64,000 bases of DNA from Streptomyces sulphureus DSM 40104 (lineage in GTDB: Bacteria; Actinomycetota; Actinomycetes; Streptomycetales; Streptomycetaceae): the NCBI RefSeq assembly GCF_000381025.1, contig NZ_KB905824.1, positions 108,670-172,669 on the forward strand, written 5' to 3'. The translations under genes were made by a program, and so were the position numbers. The notes beneath the pieces were generated by a model. It did not search any database. It worked only from the letters and a program-made list of their open reading frames with translations, and was not told the origin of the DNA. The number at the start of each line of letters is the position of its first letter. Within the stretch, counting starts at the first letter, position 1. This document shows positions 8,505-17,562 of this stretch, piece by piece.

Positions 8505-9944
8505 CTAGAGCCCGTACTCCTCCAGCAGCCGCAGCCACACCTCGCTCGTCGTGGGGAAGGCGGGCACGGCGTGCCAGAGGCGGTCGAGGGGGACCTCGCC
8601 GACGACGGCCACCGTCGCCGCGTGGATGAGCTCGCCGACCTCGGGCCCCGTGAAGGTGCAGCCGAGGACCACCGAGCGGTCCTCGTCGACGACGAGCTTG
8701 GCGTGCCCGGTGTAGCCGTCCTCGGCGAGTGCGGCGCCGGCCACGTCGCCCATGGCGTACTCGACGGCGCGGACGGAGAAGCCGCGCTCGCGCGCCGTCG
8801 CCTCGGTGAGGCCGACGGAGGTCGCCTGCGGGATGGTGAAGAGGACCTGCGGGACGGCCGCGTGGTCGGCGGTGGCCGCCCAGCGGCTCCAGGGCGCGGG
8901 CTCCACTTCGCGTCCGGCCGCGCGGGCGACGATCGCGTCGGCGCAGGCGCGCGCCTGGTACTTGCCCATGTGCGTCAGGAGATTGCGCTGGTTGACGTCG
9001 CCCGTCGCGTAGAGCCAGCCGCCGTCGACGGCGGTCACCCGGCAGGAGTCGTCGACCTGGAGCCCCTCGCCGGCCGCCAGGCCGACGTTGCCGAGGCCGA
9101 GGCGGTCGGTGCGGGGGCGGCGCCCCGTCGCGACGAGGACCTCGTCGCACTCCAGGGTGGTGCCGTCGTCCAGCTCCAGGGTCGCGCCGCCGTGCGCGCC
9201 GCGGCTTGCGCGCGACGCCTGCACGCCGGTGCGCACCCGGACGCCCGCCTCCTGGAGACCGGCTGCGACGTCCGCGCCGACGAACGGCTCCCACCCGGTG
9301 AGCAGCGCCTCGCCGCGCACCACCATCGTCACCCGGGAGCCCAACGACGCCCACATGGCGGCGAGTTCGCAGCCGACGGGCCCGCCGCCGATCACCGCGA
9401 GCCGCTGCGGGGGCGAGCCCGCGGCCGTCCCCTCGCGGTTGGTCCAGGGGGACACCTCGTCGAGCCCGGTGACGGGCGGGACGACGGCGGAGCTGCCGGT
9501 CGCGAGGACGACGGCGGTGCGCGCGGCGACCGTCTCCGGCGCGCCCTCACCGCTGACGCGGAGCAGCTTCTCGCCGATCAACTCGCCCCACCCACGGAGC
9601 AGTTCGATCCCCGAGCTGCGAATCCAGTCGGCCTGTGCGTCGTCCCGCCAGTCGGAGACGAAGCTGTCGCGCCGGGAGAGTGCGGCCCTGGTGTCCACCC
9701 GGTCGCGGACGGCGCCCCGCGCCCCGTCGACCGAGCGGGCCGCGGCGAGCGCGGCGGGCGGGCGCAGCAGCGCCTTGCTCGGAATGCACGCCCAGTACGA
9801 GCACTCGCCGCCGGCGAGTTCGCCCTCCACGATGGCGGCGCTCATGCCGGCCTTGACGACGCGGTCGGCGACGTTCTCCCCGACCGGGCCTGCCCCGATG
9901 ACGACGACGTCGTAGGTGCGTGTTGCGGAGTCGGTCGAGTCCAT
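8505..9944 (-). CDS. FAD-dependent pyridine nucleotide-disulfide oxidoreductase (dihydrolipoamide dehydrogenase-like)
   Basis: A 479-aa flavoprotein. FAD-binding VVVIGAGPVGE at the N-terminus, a redox-active pair CSYWAC (Cys48, Cys53), an NAD(P)-binding IGGGPVGCELA around residue 190, and a dimerisation domain at the C-terminus. The C-terminal motif that normally reads HPTxxE reads FPTTSE, so the catalytic His of lipoamide dehydrogenases appears replaced by Phe. This points to a relative with a different acceptor rather than true E3. Start chosen at ATG 9944; 39 upstream in-frame residues have no domain. Divergent from a GlcD-type oxidase. Confidence 0.88.
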   Translation of the reverse strand: MDSTDSATRTYDVVVIGAGPVGENVADRVVKAGMSAAIVEGELAGGECSYWACIPSKALLRPPAALAAARSVDGARGAVRDRVDTRAALSRRDSFVSDWRDDAQADWIRSSGIELLRGWGELIGEKLLRVSGEGAPETVAARTAVVLATGSSAVVPPVTGLDEVSPWTNREGTAAGSPPQRLAVIGGGPVGCELAAMWASLGSRVTMVVRGEALLTGWEPFVGADVAAGLQEAGVRVRTGVQASRASRGAHGGATLELDDGTTLECDEVLVATGRRPRTDRLGLGNVGLAAGEGLQVDDSCRVTAVDGGWLYATGDVNQRNLLTHMGKYQARACADAIVARAAGREVEPAPWSRWAATADHAAVPQVLFTIPQATSVGLTEATARERGFSVRAVEYAMGDVAGAALAEDGYTGHAKLVVDEDRSVVLGCTFTGPEVGELIHAATVAVVGEVPLDRLWHAVPAFPTTSEVWLRLLEEYGL

Positions 9945-10123
9945 GCGCTGGCGTCCTCGCTGGTCCGCGGCGGCCTGCGGCCGGCCTGGGCGGCGCGGAC
10001 GAACCGGTACGACGGCCCGCCGCTCTCCTACGGCTCCCCATGCTAGGAGCGCGCCGCGCACCCCGCCCGGTGTGGGACGTCGACGGGGTTCCCGCCCGGT
10101 GCGGCGGCTGCCACCCTGACCGG

Positions 10124-11491
10124 ATGAGCCTGCTGATCGAGCGCCTCAGGGAAGCGATCCCCACCGAAGCCCTGCTCACGGACCCGGACGTCACCAGCAG
10201 TTACGCCCACGACATGGCCGGGTTCTGCCCCGCCGGCACCCCCGCCGCCGTGGTGCTGCCGCGGACGGTCGAGCAGGTGCAGCATGTGATGCGCACCGCC
10301 ACCGAATTCGGCATCCCCGTCGTCCCGCAGGGGGCGCGGACGGGGCTCTCCGGGGCTGCCAACGCCGACGAGGGGTGCCTCGTCCTCTCGCTCGTACGGA
10401 TGGACCGGATTCTCGAGATTTCGCCCGTGGAGCGGATCGCCGTGGTGGAGCCCGGGGTCGTCAACGCGGTCCTCTCGCGCGCCGTCGCCGAGCAGGGCCT
10501 CTACTACCCGCCCGATCCGTCGAGTTGGGAGATGTGCACGATCGGCGGGAACATCGGCACGGCCTCCGGCGGGCTCTGCTGCGTCAAGTACGGAGTGACG
10601 GCCGAGTACGTGCTGGGGCTCGACGTCGTCCTCGCCGACGGGCGGCTGCTGCGTACGGGGAAGCGGACGGCGAAGGGCGTCGCGGGATACGACCTCACGC
10701 GGCTCTTCGTCGGCTCGGAGGGGAGCCTCGGCGTCGTCGTACGGGCGACGCTGGCGCTGCGGGCAGCCCCGCCGCGGCAGTTGGCGATGGCGGCCGAGTT
10801 CCCCTCGGCGGCCGCCGCCTGCGACGCCGTGTGCCGGATCACCGAGGCCGGATTCACGCCGTCCCTGCTGGAGTTGATGGACCGCACCACACTCCGCGCC
10901 GTCAACGAGCACACCAGGATGGGCCTCCCCGAGACGACGGAGGCGCTGCTCCTCGCCGCCTTCGACACGGCGGAGCCGGGCGCCGACCTCGCCGCGGCCG
11001 GTGAGCTGTGCACGGCGGCCGGCGCGAGCAGCGTCGTCCCGGCGGACGACGCCGCCGAGTCGGAGCTGCTCCTCCAGGCGCGGCGGGAGGCGCTGCCCGC
11101 GCTGGAGCGGCTCAAGGGCACCACGATGATCGACGACGTCTGCGTGCCGCGCGCCGCGCTGGGCGCGATGATCGACGGCGTCGCGAAGATCGCCGAGCGG
11201 TACGACCTCACCATCGGCCTCTGCGCGCACGCGGGTGACGGCAACACCCACCCGAACGTCTGCTTCGACGGGACCGACGAGGACGAGGCGGCGCGGGCGC
11301 GGGCCTCCTTCGACGAGATCATGGAGCTCGGCCTGCGCCTCGGCGGCACGATCACGGGCGAGCACGGCGTCGGGGTGCTGAAGAAGGAGTGGTTGGCCCG
11401 CGAACTCGGCCCGGACGCACTGGAGTTGCAGCGCGGCGTCAAGGCCGTCTTCGATCCGCTGGGGCTGCTCAACCCGGGCAAGCTGTTCTGA
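10124..11491 (+). CDS. FAD-linked oxidase, GlcD/lactate dehydrogenase type
   Basis: A 455-aa protein of the vanillyl-alcohol oxidase fold. The N-terminal FAD-binding domain shows VVPQGARTGLSGAA and TIGGNIGTASGG; the C-terminal FAD-oxidase C domain ends with GEHGVGVLKKEW and PLGLLNPGKLF. It oxidises a 2-hydroxy acid such as glycolate or D-lactate; the substrate cannot be read from sequence. ATG 10124 lacks a clear ribosome site; longer in-frame extension has no domain. Length is standard for GlcD. Followed by a convergent hairpin. Confidence 0.9.
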   Translation: MSLLIERLREAIPTEALLTDPDVTSSYAHDMAGFCPAGTPAAVVLPRTVEQVQHVMRTATEFGIPVVPQGARTGLSGAANADEGCLVLSLVRMDRILEISPVERIAVVEPGVVNAVLSRAVAEQGLYYPPDPSSWEMCTIGGNIGTASGGLCCVKYGVTAEYVLGLDVVLADGRLLRTGKRTAKGVAGYDLTRLFVGSEGSLGVVVRATLALRAAPPRQLAMAAEFPSAAAACDAVCRITEAGFTPSLLELMDRTTLRAVNEHTRMGLPETTEALLLAAFDTAEPGADLAAAGELCTAAGASSVVPADDAAESELLLQARREALPALERLKGTTMIDDVCVPRAALGAMIDGVAKIAERYDLTIGLCAHAGDGNTHPNVCFDGTDEDEAARARASFDEIMELGLRLGGTITGEHGVGVLKKEWLARELGPDALELQRGVKAVFDPLGLLNPGKLF

Positions 11492-11492
11492 G

Positions 11493-11520
11493 GGCGGCGG
11501 CCGCCGCTCCGGCCGCCGCC
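11493..11520. terminator. Bidirectional terminator between glcD-like and P450 genes
   Basis: Perfect 10-bp GC stem (11493-11502 with 11511-11520, 8-nt loop) in the 36-bp gap between two convergent genes. Confidence 0.65.
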
Positions 11521-11527
11521 GTCGGCG

Positions 11528-12796
11528 TCAGGCCGCGTCGAGCCGCACCATCAGCGTCTGCCGGGCGTTGGCGATGAACGACTCGGTCGCGGCCTCGTTG
11601 CGCGGGTCGTCGGTGAGGGCGAGGTCGGGGAAGCGGTCGAAGAGCGCGGGGAGGGCGATGCGGCCCTCCAGCCGGGCGAGCGGGGCGCCGACGCAGAAGT
11701 GGACGCCGTGGCCGAAGGAGAGGTGGTCGGTGCGGGTCGGGCGGTCGAGGTCGAAGGTGTCGGCGTCGGGCCCGTGGTGCTCCGGATCGCGGCCCGCGCC
11801 TGCGTAGTTGGCGAGGATCGCCTCGCCGGCGGGGATCACGGTGCCGTCGTCGAGCTCGATGTCCTCGACGGCGTACCGCAGGGGGAGGTTGGCGATGGGG
11901 GGCTGGTGGCGCAGGGACTCCTCGATGGCGTCGTCCCAGGTGCGCTCGCCGCTGCGTATTCGCGCCAACTCCCCCGGATTCTCCGCGAGGTTGCGGATCG
12001 CGTGGTGGAGGAGGTTGACGGTGGTCTCGTGGCCGGCGCCGATCATCAGGAAGAGGGTGTCGAGGAGCTCCTGCTCGCTGAGGCGGGAGCCTTCGCCGTC
12101 GCGGGCGGCGAGGAGCGCGGTGGTGAGGTCCTCGCCGGGGGTCTCGCGCTTGGCCGCGGCGAGGTCGGACATCACGCGCATCAGCGTCGCCATGTGCCCC
12201 TGCGCCTCCTCCGAGCTCGTGGAGGTGGCGAAGAGCGCGTCGACGGAGGTGCGGAGCGGCTCGCGGTCGTGCTCGGGGACGCCGTACAGCTCGCAGATGA
12301 CGGTGATCGGCAGCGGGTAGGCGAAGCCCTCGCGGAGGTCGACGGGCCCCGGCTGCGCGGCGTCGAGGTCGTCGAGGAGGCGGGCGGTGATCTCCTCGAT
12401 CCGCGGGGCGAGCCGCTCGGTGCGGCGCGGGGTGAACGCCTGGCTGACGAGGGTGCGCAGGCGTCGGTGGTCGGACCCGTAGGCGGTGAACATGTTCTCC
12501 ACGCCGACCCAGCTCATCAGCGACCAGTCGGCGGGGACCTCGCCGTTGCGGAAGGCCGTCCAGTGCTGCCGCGGGTCCTTGGAGACCCGCTTGTCACCGA
12601 GCAGGCGTTTGAGGAGGGCGTGGCGCCCTACCGACCACGCCACCACTCCGCCAGGGAGTTCCACACGCGCCGCAAGCCCCTGGGTGCGGAGGGCTGCTGC
12701 CTCGCCGTGGACGTCGCCTCCGAGCGGGTCGAGTCGTACGGGCTCGGCGTCCGCTGAGGCGTGGAAGGGGCAGTTGCGGTCGTCGACGGTTGCCAT
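11528..12796 (-). CDS. Cytochrome P450, CYP154-like, conservon-linked
   Basis: A 422-aa soluble P450 monooxygenase. I-helix GAGHETT, K-helix ESLR (intact EXXR), meander, and haem loop FGHGVHFCVG with the Cys thiolate. ATG 12796 is firmly set by AGGAGG 8-9 bp upstream. The first 169 bp overlap, out of frame, the 3' end of the upstream P450. In Streptomyces, CYP154 genes are known to sit beside CYP157 genes downstream of conservons, which matches this layout. The substrate is unknown; redox partners are not encoded here. Confidence 0.93.
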   Translation of the reverse strand: MATVDDRNCPFHASADAEPVRLDPLGGDVHGEAAALRTQGLAARVELPGGVVAWSVGRHALLKRLLGDKRVSKDPRQHWTAFRNGEVPADWSLMSWVGVENMFTAYGSDHRRLRTLVSQAFTPRRTERLAPRIEEITARLLDDLDAAQPGPVDLREGFAYPLPITVICELYGVPEHDREPLRTSVDALFATSTSSEEAQGHMATLMRVMSDLAAAKRETPGEDLTTALLAARDGEGSRLSEQELLDTLFLMIGAGHETTVNLLHHAIRNLAENPGELARIRSGERTWDDAIEESLRHQPPIANLPLRYAVEDIELDDGTVIPAGEAILANYAGAGRDPEHHGPDADTFDLDRPTRTDHLSFGHGVHFCVGAPLARLEGRIALPALFDRFPDLALTDDPRNEAATESFIANARQTLMVRLDAA

Positions 12797-14094
12797 GGGG
12801 CGTGTCCTCCTGCACTTCCGTACGGGTCTGCGGTCGCATCCTGCGGTCGGACGGGCTGTGGGGGGAAGACCACCGGCAGGGCGGAGAGCCCTCGCTGGTA
12901 GGGACCTGGGCGCCAGGACAACTGGGGCCGGGGGGTCGCGAGTTCGATGTCGGGGAGCCGGTCGAGCAGGACCTCGACGGCGACGCTCGCCATCATCATC
13001 GCCACCGACCAGGCCGGGCACTCGTGCGGTCCTGCGCTCCAGGCGAGGTGTGCGCGGTAGCCGGAGTCGCCCGTGCCGCCCGTCGCGTCGCCGCGGAGCG
13101 CCTCGTCCTGGTTGCAGGAGCCGAAGGAGACCATCACGGGCTCCCACGCGGGGAGGAGGATGCCGTCGATCTCCAGGTCGCGCACGGGGTAGTGGGTCGC
13201 GTAGTTGGCCATCGGCGCGTAGTCGAGGAGCGTCGTCTCCAGGGCCTCCGCGATGCGCTGGCTGCCGGAGAGGAGGCGCCCGTACGAGCTGTCGTCGCTG
13301 AGGAGCTGAAGGAGGGTGGAGGCGATGAGGTTCTGCTCGGGCTCGGTGCCCGCGCCCATCACCAGCAGCAGTTGGTTGATGATCTCCGAGTCGTCGTCGT
13401 TGCTCGACGGGTGCGCGAGGAGCCACGAGGCGACGTCCTCGCCCGGCTCGCGGCGCTTCCGGGCGACCAACTCCTGCCACGTCGCGCTGAGTTCGACATT
13501 GGCCTGGGCCGCCTCGGGGCCGCCGTCGAAGACGGTCGCGGTGAGCTGCTGGATGCGGAGGCCGAGGTCGTCGGGGACGCCGAACATCGCGAAGAACATC
13601 TGGAGGGGCAGCACCCCGGCGTACTCGCCCATCAGGTCGGCCTCGCCGCGCTCGGCGAAGGTGTCGACGAGGCGGTCGGCCGTCTCCCTCGCGGTGCGGC
13701 GCAGTATCGGCGGGTCGAGTCGGCCGAGGCTGTCGCGGACGGCGGTGCTGAGCCTGCGGTGCTCCTCGCCGTCCTCGTAGAGCGCGTTGGGCCGCACCCG
13801 CATCATCTCCAGCACCGGCGGCATGGGGAGGCCCTGCCGCTCGCGCGCCTCGAACCAGGGGCCCGAGTTCTTGCTCATCTCCGGGTGGTGGAGGACCTTC
13901 AGCGCGGTGTGGTAGCGGACGACGAGGGAGACCTCGACGTCCTCGTGGACCCGCGCCCTGACGATCGGTGCGGTCTCCCGCGCACGCGCGTAGAGCGGCG
14001 CCGGGTCCTGGGTGAACTCCTCGCCGTAGAGCAGGAGCGGCGCCTGGTCGTCCGGACCCGCGCCGGGGACGGCGGGTGCGTCTTGCTGGGTCAC
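12628..14094 (-). CDS. Cytochrome P450, CYP157-like, conservon member (CvnE type), lacks EXXR
   Basis: A 488-aa P450-fold protein. The I-helix reads GAGTEPEQ and the haem loop AGPHECPA retains the Cys ligand. The K-helix reads ETTLL where EXXR is expected, so the conserved Arg is missing; loss of EXXR is documented for CYP157. Its start overlaps the GTPase stop by 4 bp. After the P450 core (ending near LPVVFPP) there is a tail of about 80 residues rich in Pro, Ser and Thr, the last 56 of which are encoded inside the next P450 gene in another frame. A natural overlap or a lost stop are both possible. Confidence 0.88.
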   Translation of the reverse strand: MTQQDAPAVPGAGPDDQAPLLLYGEEFTQDPAPLYARARETAPIVRARVHEDVEVSLVVRYHTALKVLHHPEMSKNSGPWFEARERQGLPMPPVLEMMRVRPNALYEDGEEHRRLSTAVRDSLGRLDPPILRRTARETADRLVDTFAERGEADLMGEYAGVLPLQMFFAMFGVPDDLGLRIQQLTATVFDGGPEAAQANVELSATWQELVARKRREPGEDVASWLLAHPSSNDDDSEIINQLLLVMGAGTEPEQNLIASTLLQLLSDDSSYGRLLSGSQRIAEALETTLLDYAPMANYATHYPVRDLEIDGILLPAWEPVMVSFGSCNQDEALRGDATGGTGDSGYRAHLAWSAGPHECPAWSVAMMMASVAVEVLLDRLPDIELATPRPQLSWRPGPYQRGLSALPVVFPPQPVRPQDATADPYGSAGGHAPWQPSTTATAPSTPQRTPSPYDSTRSEATSTARQQPSAPRGLRRVWNSLAEWWRGR

Positions 14095-14720
14095 ACGGTC
14101 TCCTGGAGGGCGTGCGGGCGGCGGTTGCGGTCCTTCAGGTGGAGCACGAGACTCACCAACGCGTCGCGGGAGGAGGTGCGTTCGCGTGCGTCGCAGGTGA
14201 GGAGCGGGGTGTCGGGGTCGAGTTGGAACGCCTCCTTCAGCTCCTCGGCGTCGTACGCCTCGTTGCCGTCGAACTCGTTGACGGCGACGACGTACGGGAG
14301 GCCGAGCGCCTCCAGGCGGTCCATCGCCTGGAAGGAGTCCTCCAGCCGCTCGGTGTCGGCGAGGACGACGGCGCCCAGCGCACCGCCCGTCATGTCGTCC
14401 CAGAGTGGCTGGAAGCGCTGCTGGCTCGGGGCGCCGAAGAGGTAGGCGATCAGGTCGGGTTGGAGGGTGATGCGCCCGAAGTCCATCGCCACCGTGGTCT
14501 CCGTCTTGCCCATGCGGCGCAGCTTGTCGATGTGCTCGCCCGCCTGGGTCATCGGCTCGTCCGTGGTGAGGGGTTCGTAGTCGGAGAGCGACCTGATCAT
14601 GGTCGTCTTGCCGACGCCGAGCGGACCCACCACCACGAACTTGACGAGGGTGATGTCCCCTTCGGGCAGATGCGGTACGGAGCGGCCGGTGGGCGGCGCG
14701 TCAGAGGTTTCGGAGTCCAT
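14091..14720 (-). CDS. cvnD: Conservon GTPase CvnD
   Basis: A 209-aa small Ras/Mgl-type GTPase. P-loop GPLGVGKTT, a switch region, and the guanine-recognition segment VAVNEFDG (NxxD-like). Conservons are four-gene sets (sensor-like kinase, Roadblock protein, DUF742 protein, GTPase) that behave as membrane-associated G-protein-like switches in Streptomyces development and metabolism. The order and overlaps here (20 bp with cvnC, 4 bp with the P450) match that system. Confidence 0.95.
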   Translation of the reverse strand: MDSETSDAPPTGRSVPHLPEGDITLVKFVVVGPLGVGKTTMIRSLSDYEPLTTDEPMTQAGEHIDKLRRMGKTETTVAMDFGRITLQPDLIAYLFGAPSQQRFQPLWDDMTGGALGAVVLADTERLEDSFQAMDRLEALGLPYVVAVNEFDGNEAYDAEELKEAFQLDPDTPLLTCDARERTSSRDALVSLVLHLKDRNRRPHALQETV

Positions 14721-15102
14721 CCAGCACTCTCTCCAGCAGCGCGTCGGTCTGCTGAGCGTAGGCGGGGGCGAAGAGGTCTGTGGGCGGTTGCGGTGCCTGC
14801 GCCGTGACCAGGCCGCCGTCCACGAGGTCGGAGACGACGACCTTGGTGACGCTCACCGGTAGCGAGAGCTGCGCGGCGATCTCGGCGACGGTGAGGCCGC
14901 CGTCCTGGCAGATCGCCACCACCCGCTCCTGTTCCGGGCTGAGTTCGGTGGGCGGCAGCGCCACCGGCGGCGACGGTACGTTCCGCACCCGCACCACGGT
15001 GATGAGGTCCAGCGTGTTGCGGGTGGGCCGGGACCGGCCGCCGGTGACGGCGTAGGGGCGAACCAGCCGGGGCGCGCGGTCTGGCCGTGCGCCGGGGTTC
15101 AC
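14701..15102 (-). CDS. cvnC: Conservon DUF742 protein CvnC
   Basis: A 133-aa DUF742 protein with RLVRPYAVTGGR at the N-terminus and a winged-helix-like region (LTVAEIAAQLSLPVSVTKVVVSDLVDGGLV). Its stop lies 20 bp inside cvnD and its start overlaps cvnB by 4 bp. In conservons this protein works with the GTPase and Roadblock partner; its biochemical role is not settled. No DNA-binding function is claimed despite the winged-helix look. Confidence 0.95.
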   Translation of the reverse strand: MNPGARPDRAPRLVRPYAVTGGRSRPTRNTLDLITVVRVRNVPSPPVALPPTELSPEQERVVAICQDGGLTVAEIAAQLSLPVSVTKVVVSDLVDGGLVTAQAPQPPTDLFAPAYAQQTDALLERVLDGLRNL

Positions 15103-15563
15103 GACGGTGCGTCCGCGCCGCGCCTGGGCGTCGCCATCTGCTCGCCCAGACGCAGCACGCAGGTGTGGGCGGCCGTGGTGAGCGCGGCGAGATCGACGTC
15201 GCGGTCGGCCCGTACGGCGAGGAAGCTCTGGTCGCCGGCGCCGACGATCATGAGGAACCCGCCCTGGTAGGAGTTGATCGTCTCCTCCCAGGTGCCCTCC
15301 TCGCCGCTCATGGCGCGCTGCGCGTAACTGCGGGCCAGCGCCTGGATGCCGGAGGCCGCGGCAGCCATCGGCTCGGCGTCCGCCGTCTCCAGCTCCTTGG
15401 AGTGCGCCCGCCTGATGCCGTCGCCGGAGAGGAGCACGGCGGCGCGCGTGCCGGGGACGGCGTCGACGAGTTGCTGGTCGAGAATCCAGCCCAGGTCGTT
15501 CTCGACGTCGTATCGGGGGGTCTCACGGGACGTTCGGGAGGTCATGGTCGCTGTGTCCTTCAC
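15099..15563 (-). CDS. cvnB: Conservon Roadblock/LC7 protein CvnB
   Basis: A 154-aa Roadblock/LC7 protein (LGWILDQQLVDAVPGTRAAV, then GGFLMIVGAGDQSFLAV), the likely GTPase-modulating partner in the conservon. ATG 15563 gives an ATGA overlap with the sensor gene and is preferred; an in-frame ATG at 15545 (MTSRTS) is the alternative and gives the length usual for this family. Confidence 0.93.
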   Translation of the reverse strand: MKDTATMTSRTSRETPRYDVENDLGWILDQQLVDAVPGTRAAVLLSGDGIRRAHSKELETADAEPMAAAASGIQALARSYAQRAMSGEEGTWEETINSYQGGFLMIVGAGDQSFLAVRADRDVDLAALTTAAHTCVLRLGEQMATPRRGADAPS

Positions 15564-17059
15564 TCGACGTGCGGATCGCCGTCCGCGGCACCGGACTTGG
15601 GGCGGGGAGCGTTCTGCCAGGCACCCATGCGGGCGCCTGCCGACGACGGGTCGACTCGGGGTGCCGTCGCCGGTGGGAGCGGCGCCGGTGAGGAGCCGAC
15701 TGCGGCGCCGCGCTTGCGCACAGGCAGGCCGTGACGGGTGCGGCGCTGGGGGGCAGCCTGCTCGTGGCCGGCCTGGTCCGGCGACGGATCGCGTTCCGGT
15801 TCCGGCGGGCTCTCCTCGCGCCGCGCGGTGGCGGACGCGGGGCTGGCGGGCTCGTGGGGTGCCCTGGCGGCGTCGGACGGTTCCGGGGCCGCCGGCGCCG
15901 GGTCTGCGGGGGCGGCGGGCTCCTCGGGGGCGGCCCGCTGGTGGACGGAGGGTTCCTCGCGCGCCTGGAGTCCGGGCGCGCGTACGGGCTGGGCGTCCGC
16001 GTCGTTCCCGTCCCGGGGGAGGGGCACGGCGGGGGCGCGGTGTGCGCCCGTCCGGCTCGCGGGGGCCTCGTCCTCGGGTGCGTCGGTGAGGAGTTGGGTG
16101 GGGATGGTGACCGTGACGCGGACGCCGGCGAGGCGGGAGCGGCGGTCGATGACGATGCGCAGGGCGTGGCGCTGCGCGATGCGTCCGGTGAAGGCGTAGC
16201 CGATGCGGGGCGGGTCGCCGAGGTCGCCGACGCCGGCGGTGACTTCACCTGCGGCGAGCGCCTGGATGCGGGCCAACTCGTGGTCGCTTATGCCGCGTCC
16301 GCCGTCCTCGACGCAGACCGAGAGGCCGTTGGCCACCCGCATCGTGCTCACCTCGACGACGGAGCTGGACGGCGAGAGCGCGACCGCGTTCTCCAGGAGG
16401 TGCCCGAAGAGCTGGATCAGCGGCTCGACGGCCTGGGTGCGCACCGCGACCCGGGGGCGGTCGAGGAGGCGTACGCGCTGGTAGTCGGGCGCGGTGGAGA
16501 GGGCGCCGCGCAGCACGTCGTAGAGCGGGGTGGTGGGGCGCTGGCGTCCGGGGGCGCTGCCGGTGAGCACCCGCAGCGAGAAGAGCCAGCGGGCGAGGCT
16601 CTGCGCCTTGTGGTCGATCGGGAGGAGGCTGCCGAGGACCTCGGGGTCCTCGTGCTCGTGCTCCATGTCCTCGATCTGCTGCTGGAGTTGGTAGACGAGC
16701 GTGAGGAGGCGGTCGGCGACGCCGCGCAGCGCGTTCTCAGCGGACTCCTCGGCGCGCTCCTTCGCCTGGGCCGAGACCCCGCGGAAGGCATCCATCACCT
16801 CTTCGACCCGGGCGTCGAACCCGGTGCCCGCGAACCGGGGGGTCGCGGGGCCCGGGTCCTGCTCGGGGAGGCCGGTGCGGCGGGAGGCGAGCGCCGGGAG
16901 CCGACGTCGCACCAGGTGCGCCAACTCGGCGTCGCGCAGGTCCTCTTCGTGCTTGAGCCGCGCGGTGATCTGCGTCTGCCGCACCAGCAGCACCAGCAGC
17001 ACCAGGGAGATCACCCCCATGGCGATGAGCGACCAGGCCAGTATCTGCGTCATCAGCAC
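15560..17059 (-). CDS. cvnA: Conservon sensor histidine kinase-like protein CvnA
   Basis: A 499-aa membrane sensor. One N-terminal transmembrane helix (ILAWSLIAMGVISLVLLVLLV), a coiled-coil/dimerisation region without a clear phospho-His box, and a GHKL ATPase domain with an N-box (LLENAVALSPSSS) and G-box (EDGGRGIS). The last 150 residues are a Pro/Ala/Glu-rich disordered tail. It heads the conservon. ATG 17059 is used; ATG 17053 two codons later is equally possible. Proteins of this class resemble kinases but may not phosphorylate a regulator. Confidence 0.93.
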   Translation of the reverse strand: MLMTQILAWSLIAMGVISLVLLVLLVRQTQITARLKHEEDLRDAELAHLVRRRLPALASRRTGLPEQDPGPATPRFAGTGFDARVEEVMDAFRGVSAQAKERAEESAENALRGVADRLLTLVYQLQQQIEDMEHEHEDPEVLGSLLPIDHKAQSLARWLFSLRVLTGSAPGRQRPTTPLYDVLRGALSTAPDYQRVRLLDRPRVAVRTQAVEPLIQLFGHLLENAVALSPSSSVVEVSTMRVANGLSVCVEDGGRGISDHELARIQALAAGEVTAGVGDLGDPPRIGYAFTGRIAQRHALRIVIDRRSRLAGVRVTVTIPTQLLTDAPEDEAPASRTGAHRAPAVPLPRDGNDADAQPVRAPGLQAREEPSVHQRAAPEEPAAPADPAPAAPEPSDAARAPHEPASPASATARREESPPEPERDPSPDQAGHEQAAPQRRTRHGLPVRKRGAAVGSSPAPLPPATAPRVDPSSAGARMGAWQNAPRPKSGAADGDPHVE

Positions 17060-17562
17060 CTCGACCGGAAGACGGAGCGTTCACGGGCGGGCGCCGGGCA
17101 GCCGCCGCGCGGGTACGTCCTCGCGCGGGTTGCGGCGGCGCGACGGGCGGCGACGGCCCGCCGGCGGAGCGGCGGCGGGGGAGCGGCCATGGTGCCGGCC
17201 TGGTTCATGTGGTGCCGTACCTCGATCGCGCGTGGTGCCGAATGGTTCTGTCCGAGCCCCCGAAATCCCGTGTCGAACACGGGTCATGACGGCCCGTCGT
17301 GACGGACCGGCATCCGGTGATCGTACCGTCACCCCGCGCAGGGCGGGGACCCTCCTCCCCGTCTCCACCCTGGTTGGTGCGGTGTGTGGGGTTGCGGACG
17401 AGGTGGTGAAGCACATGGGAAGCCCCGGAGAGCCCCGTTCGACGGCCTCGACACGGGTTTCGGACGCGGAGTCCCGTGGGGTGCGGAACCAACGGACTTC
17501 TGCGGGCGACGAGTTCCGCGCGAGGCGTACGGAGCCTTTCGCGTCTGGGGCAGACTGGCGCC
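17060..17562. other. Gene-free stretch upstream of conservon and glyoxalase genes
   Basis: About 500 bp between divergent genes with no frame that looks like protein. It must hold the conservon promoter. A perfect 17-bp palindrome CCCGTGT-CGA-ACACGGG lies at 17267-17283 and is a candidate operator. At 17550-17555 CAGACT sits 7 bp before the glyoxalase ATG and could be a -10 element for leaderless transcription. Confidence 0.5.
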
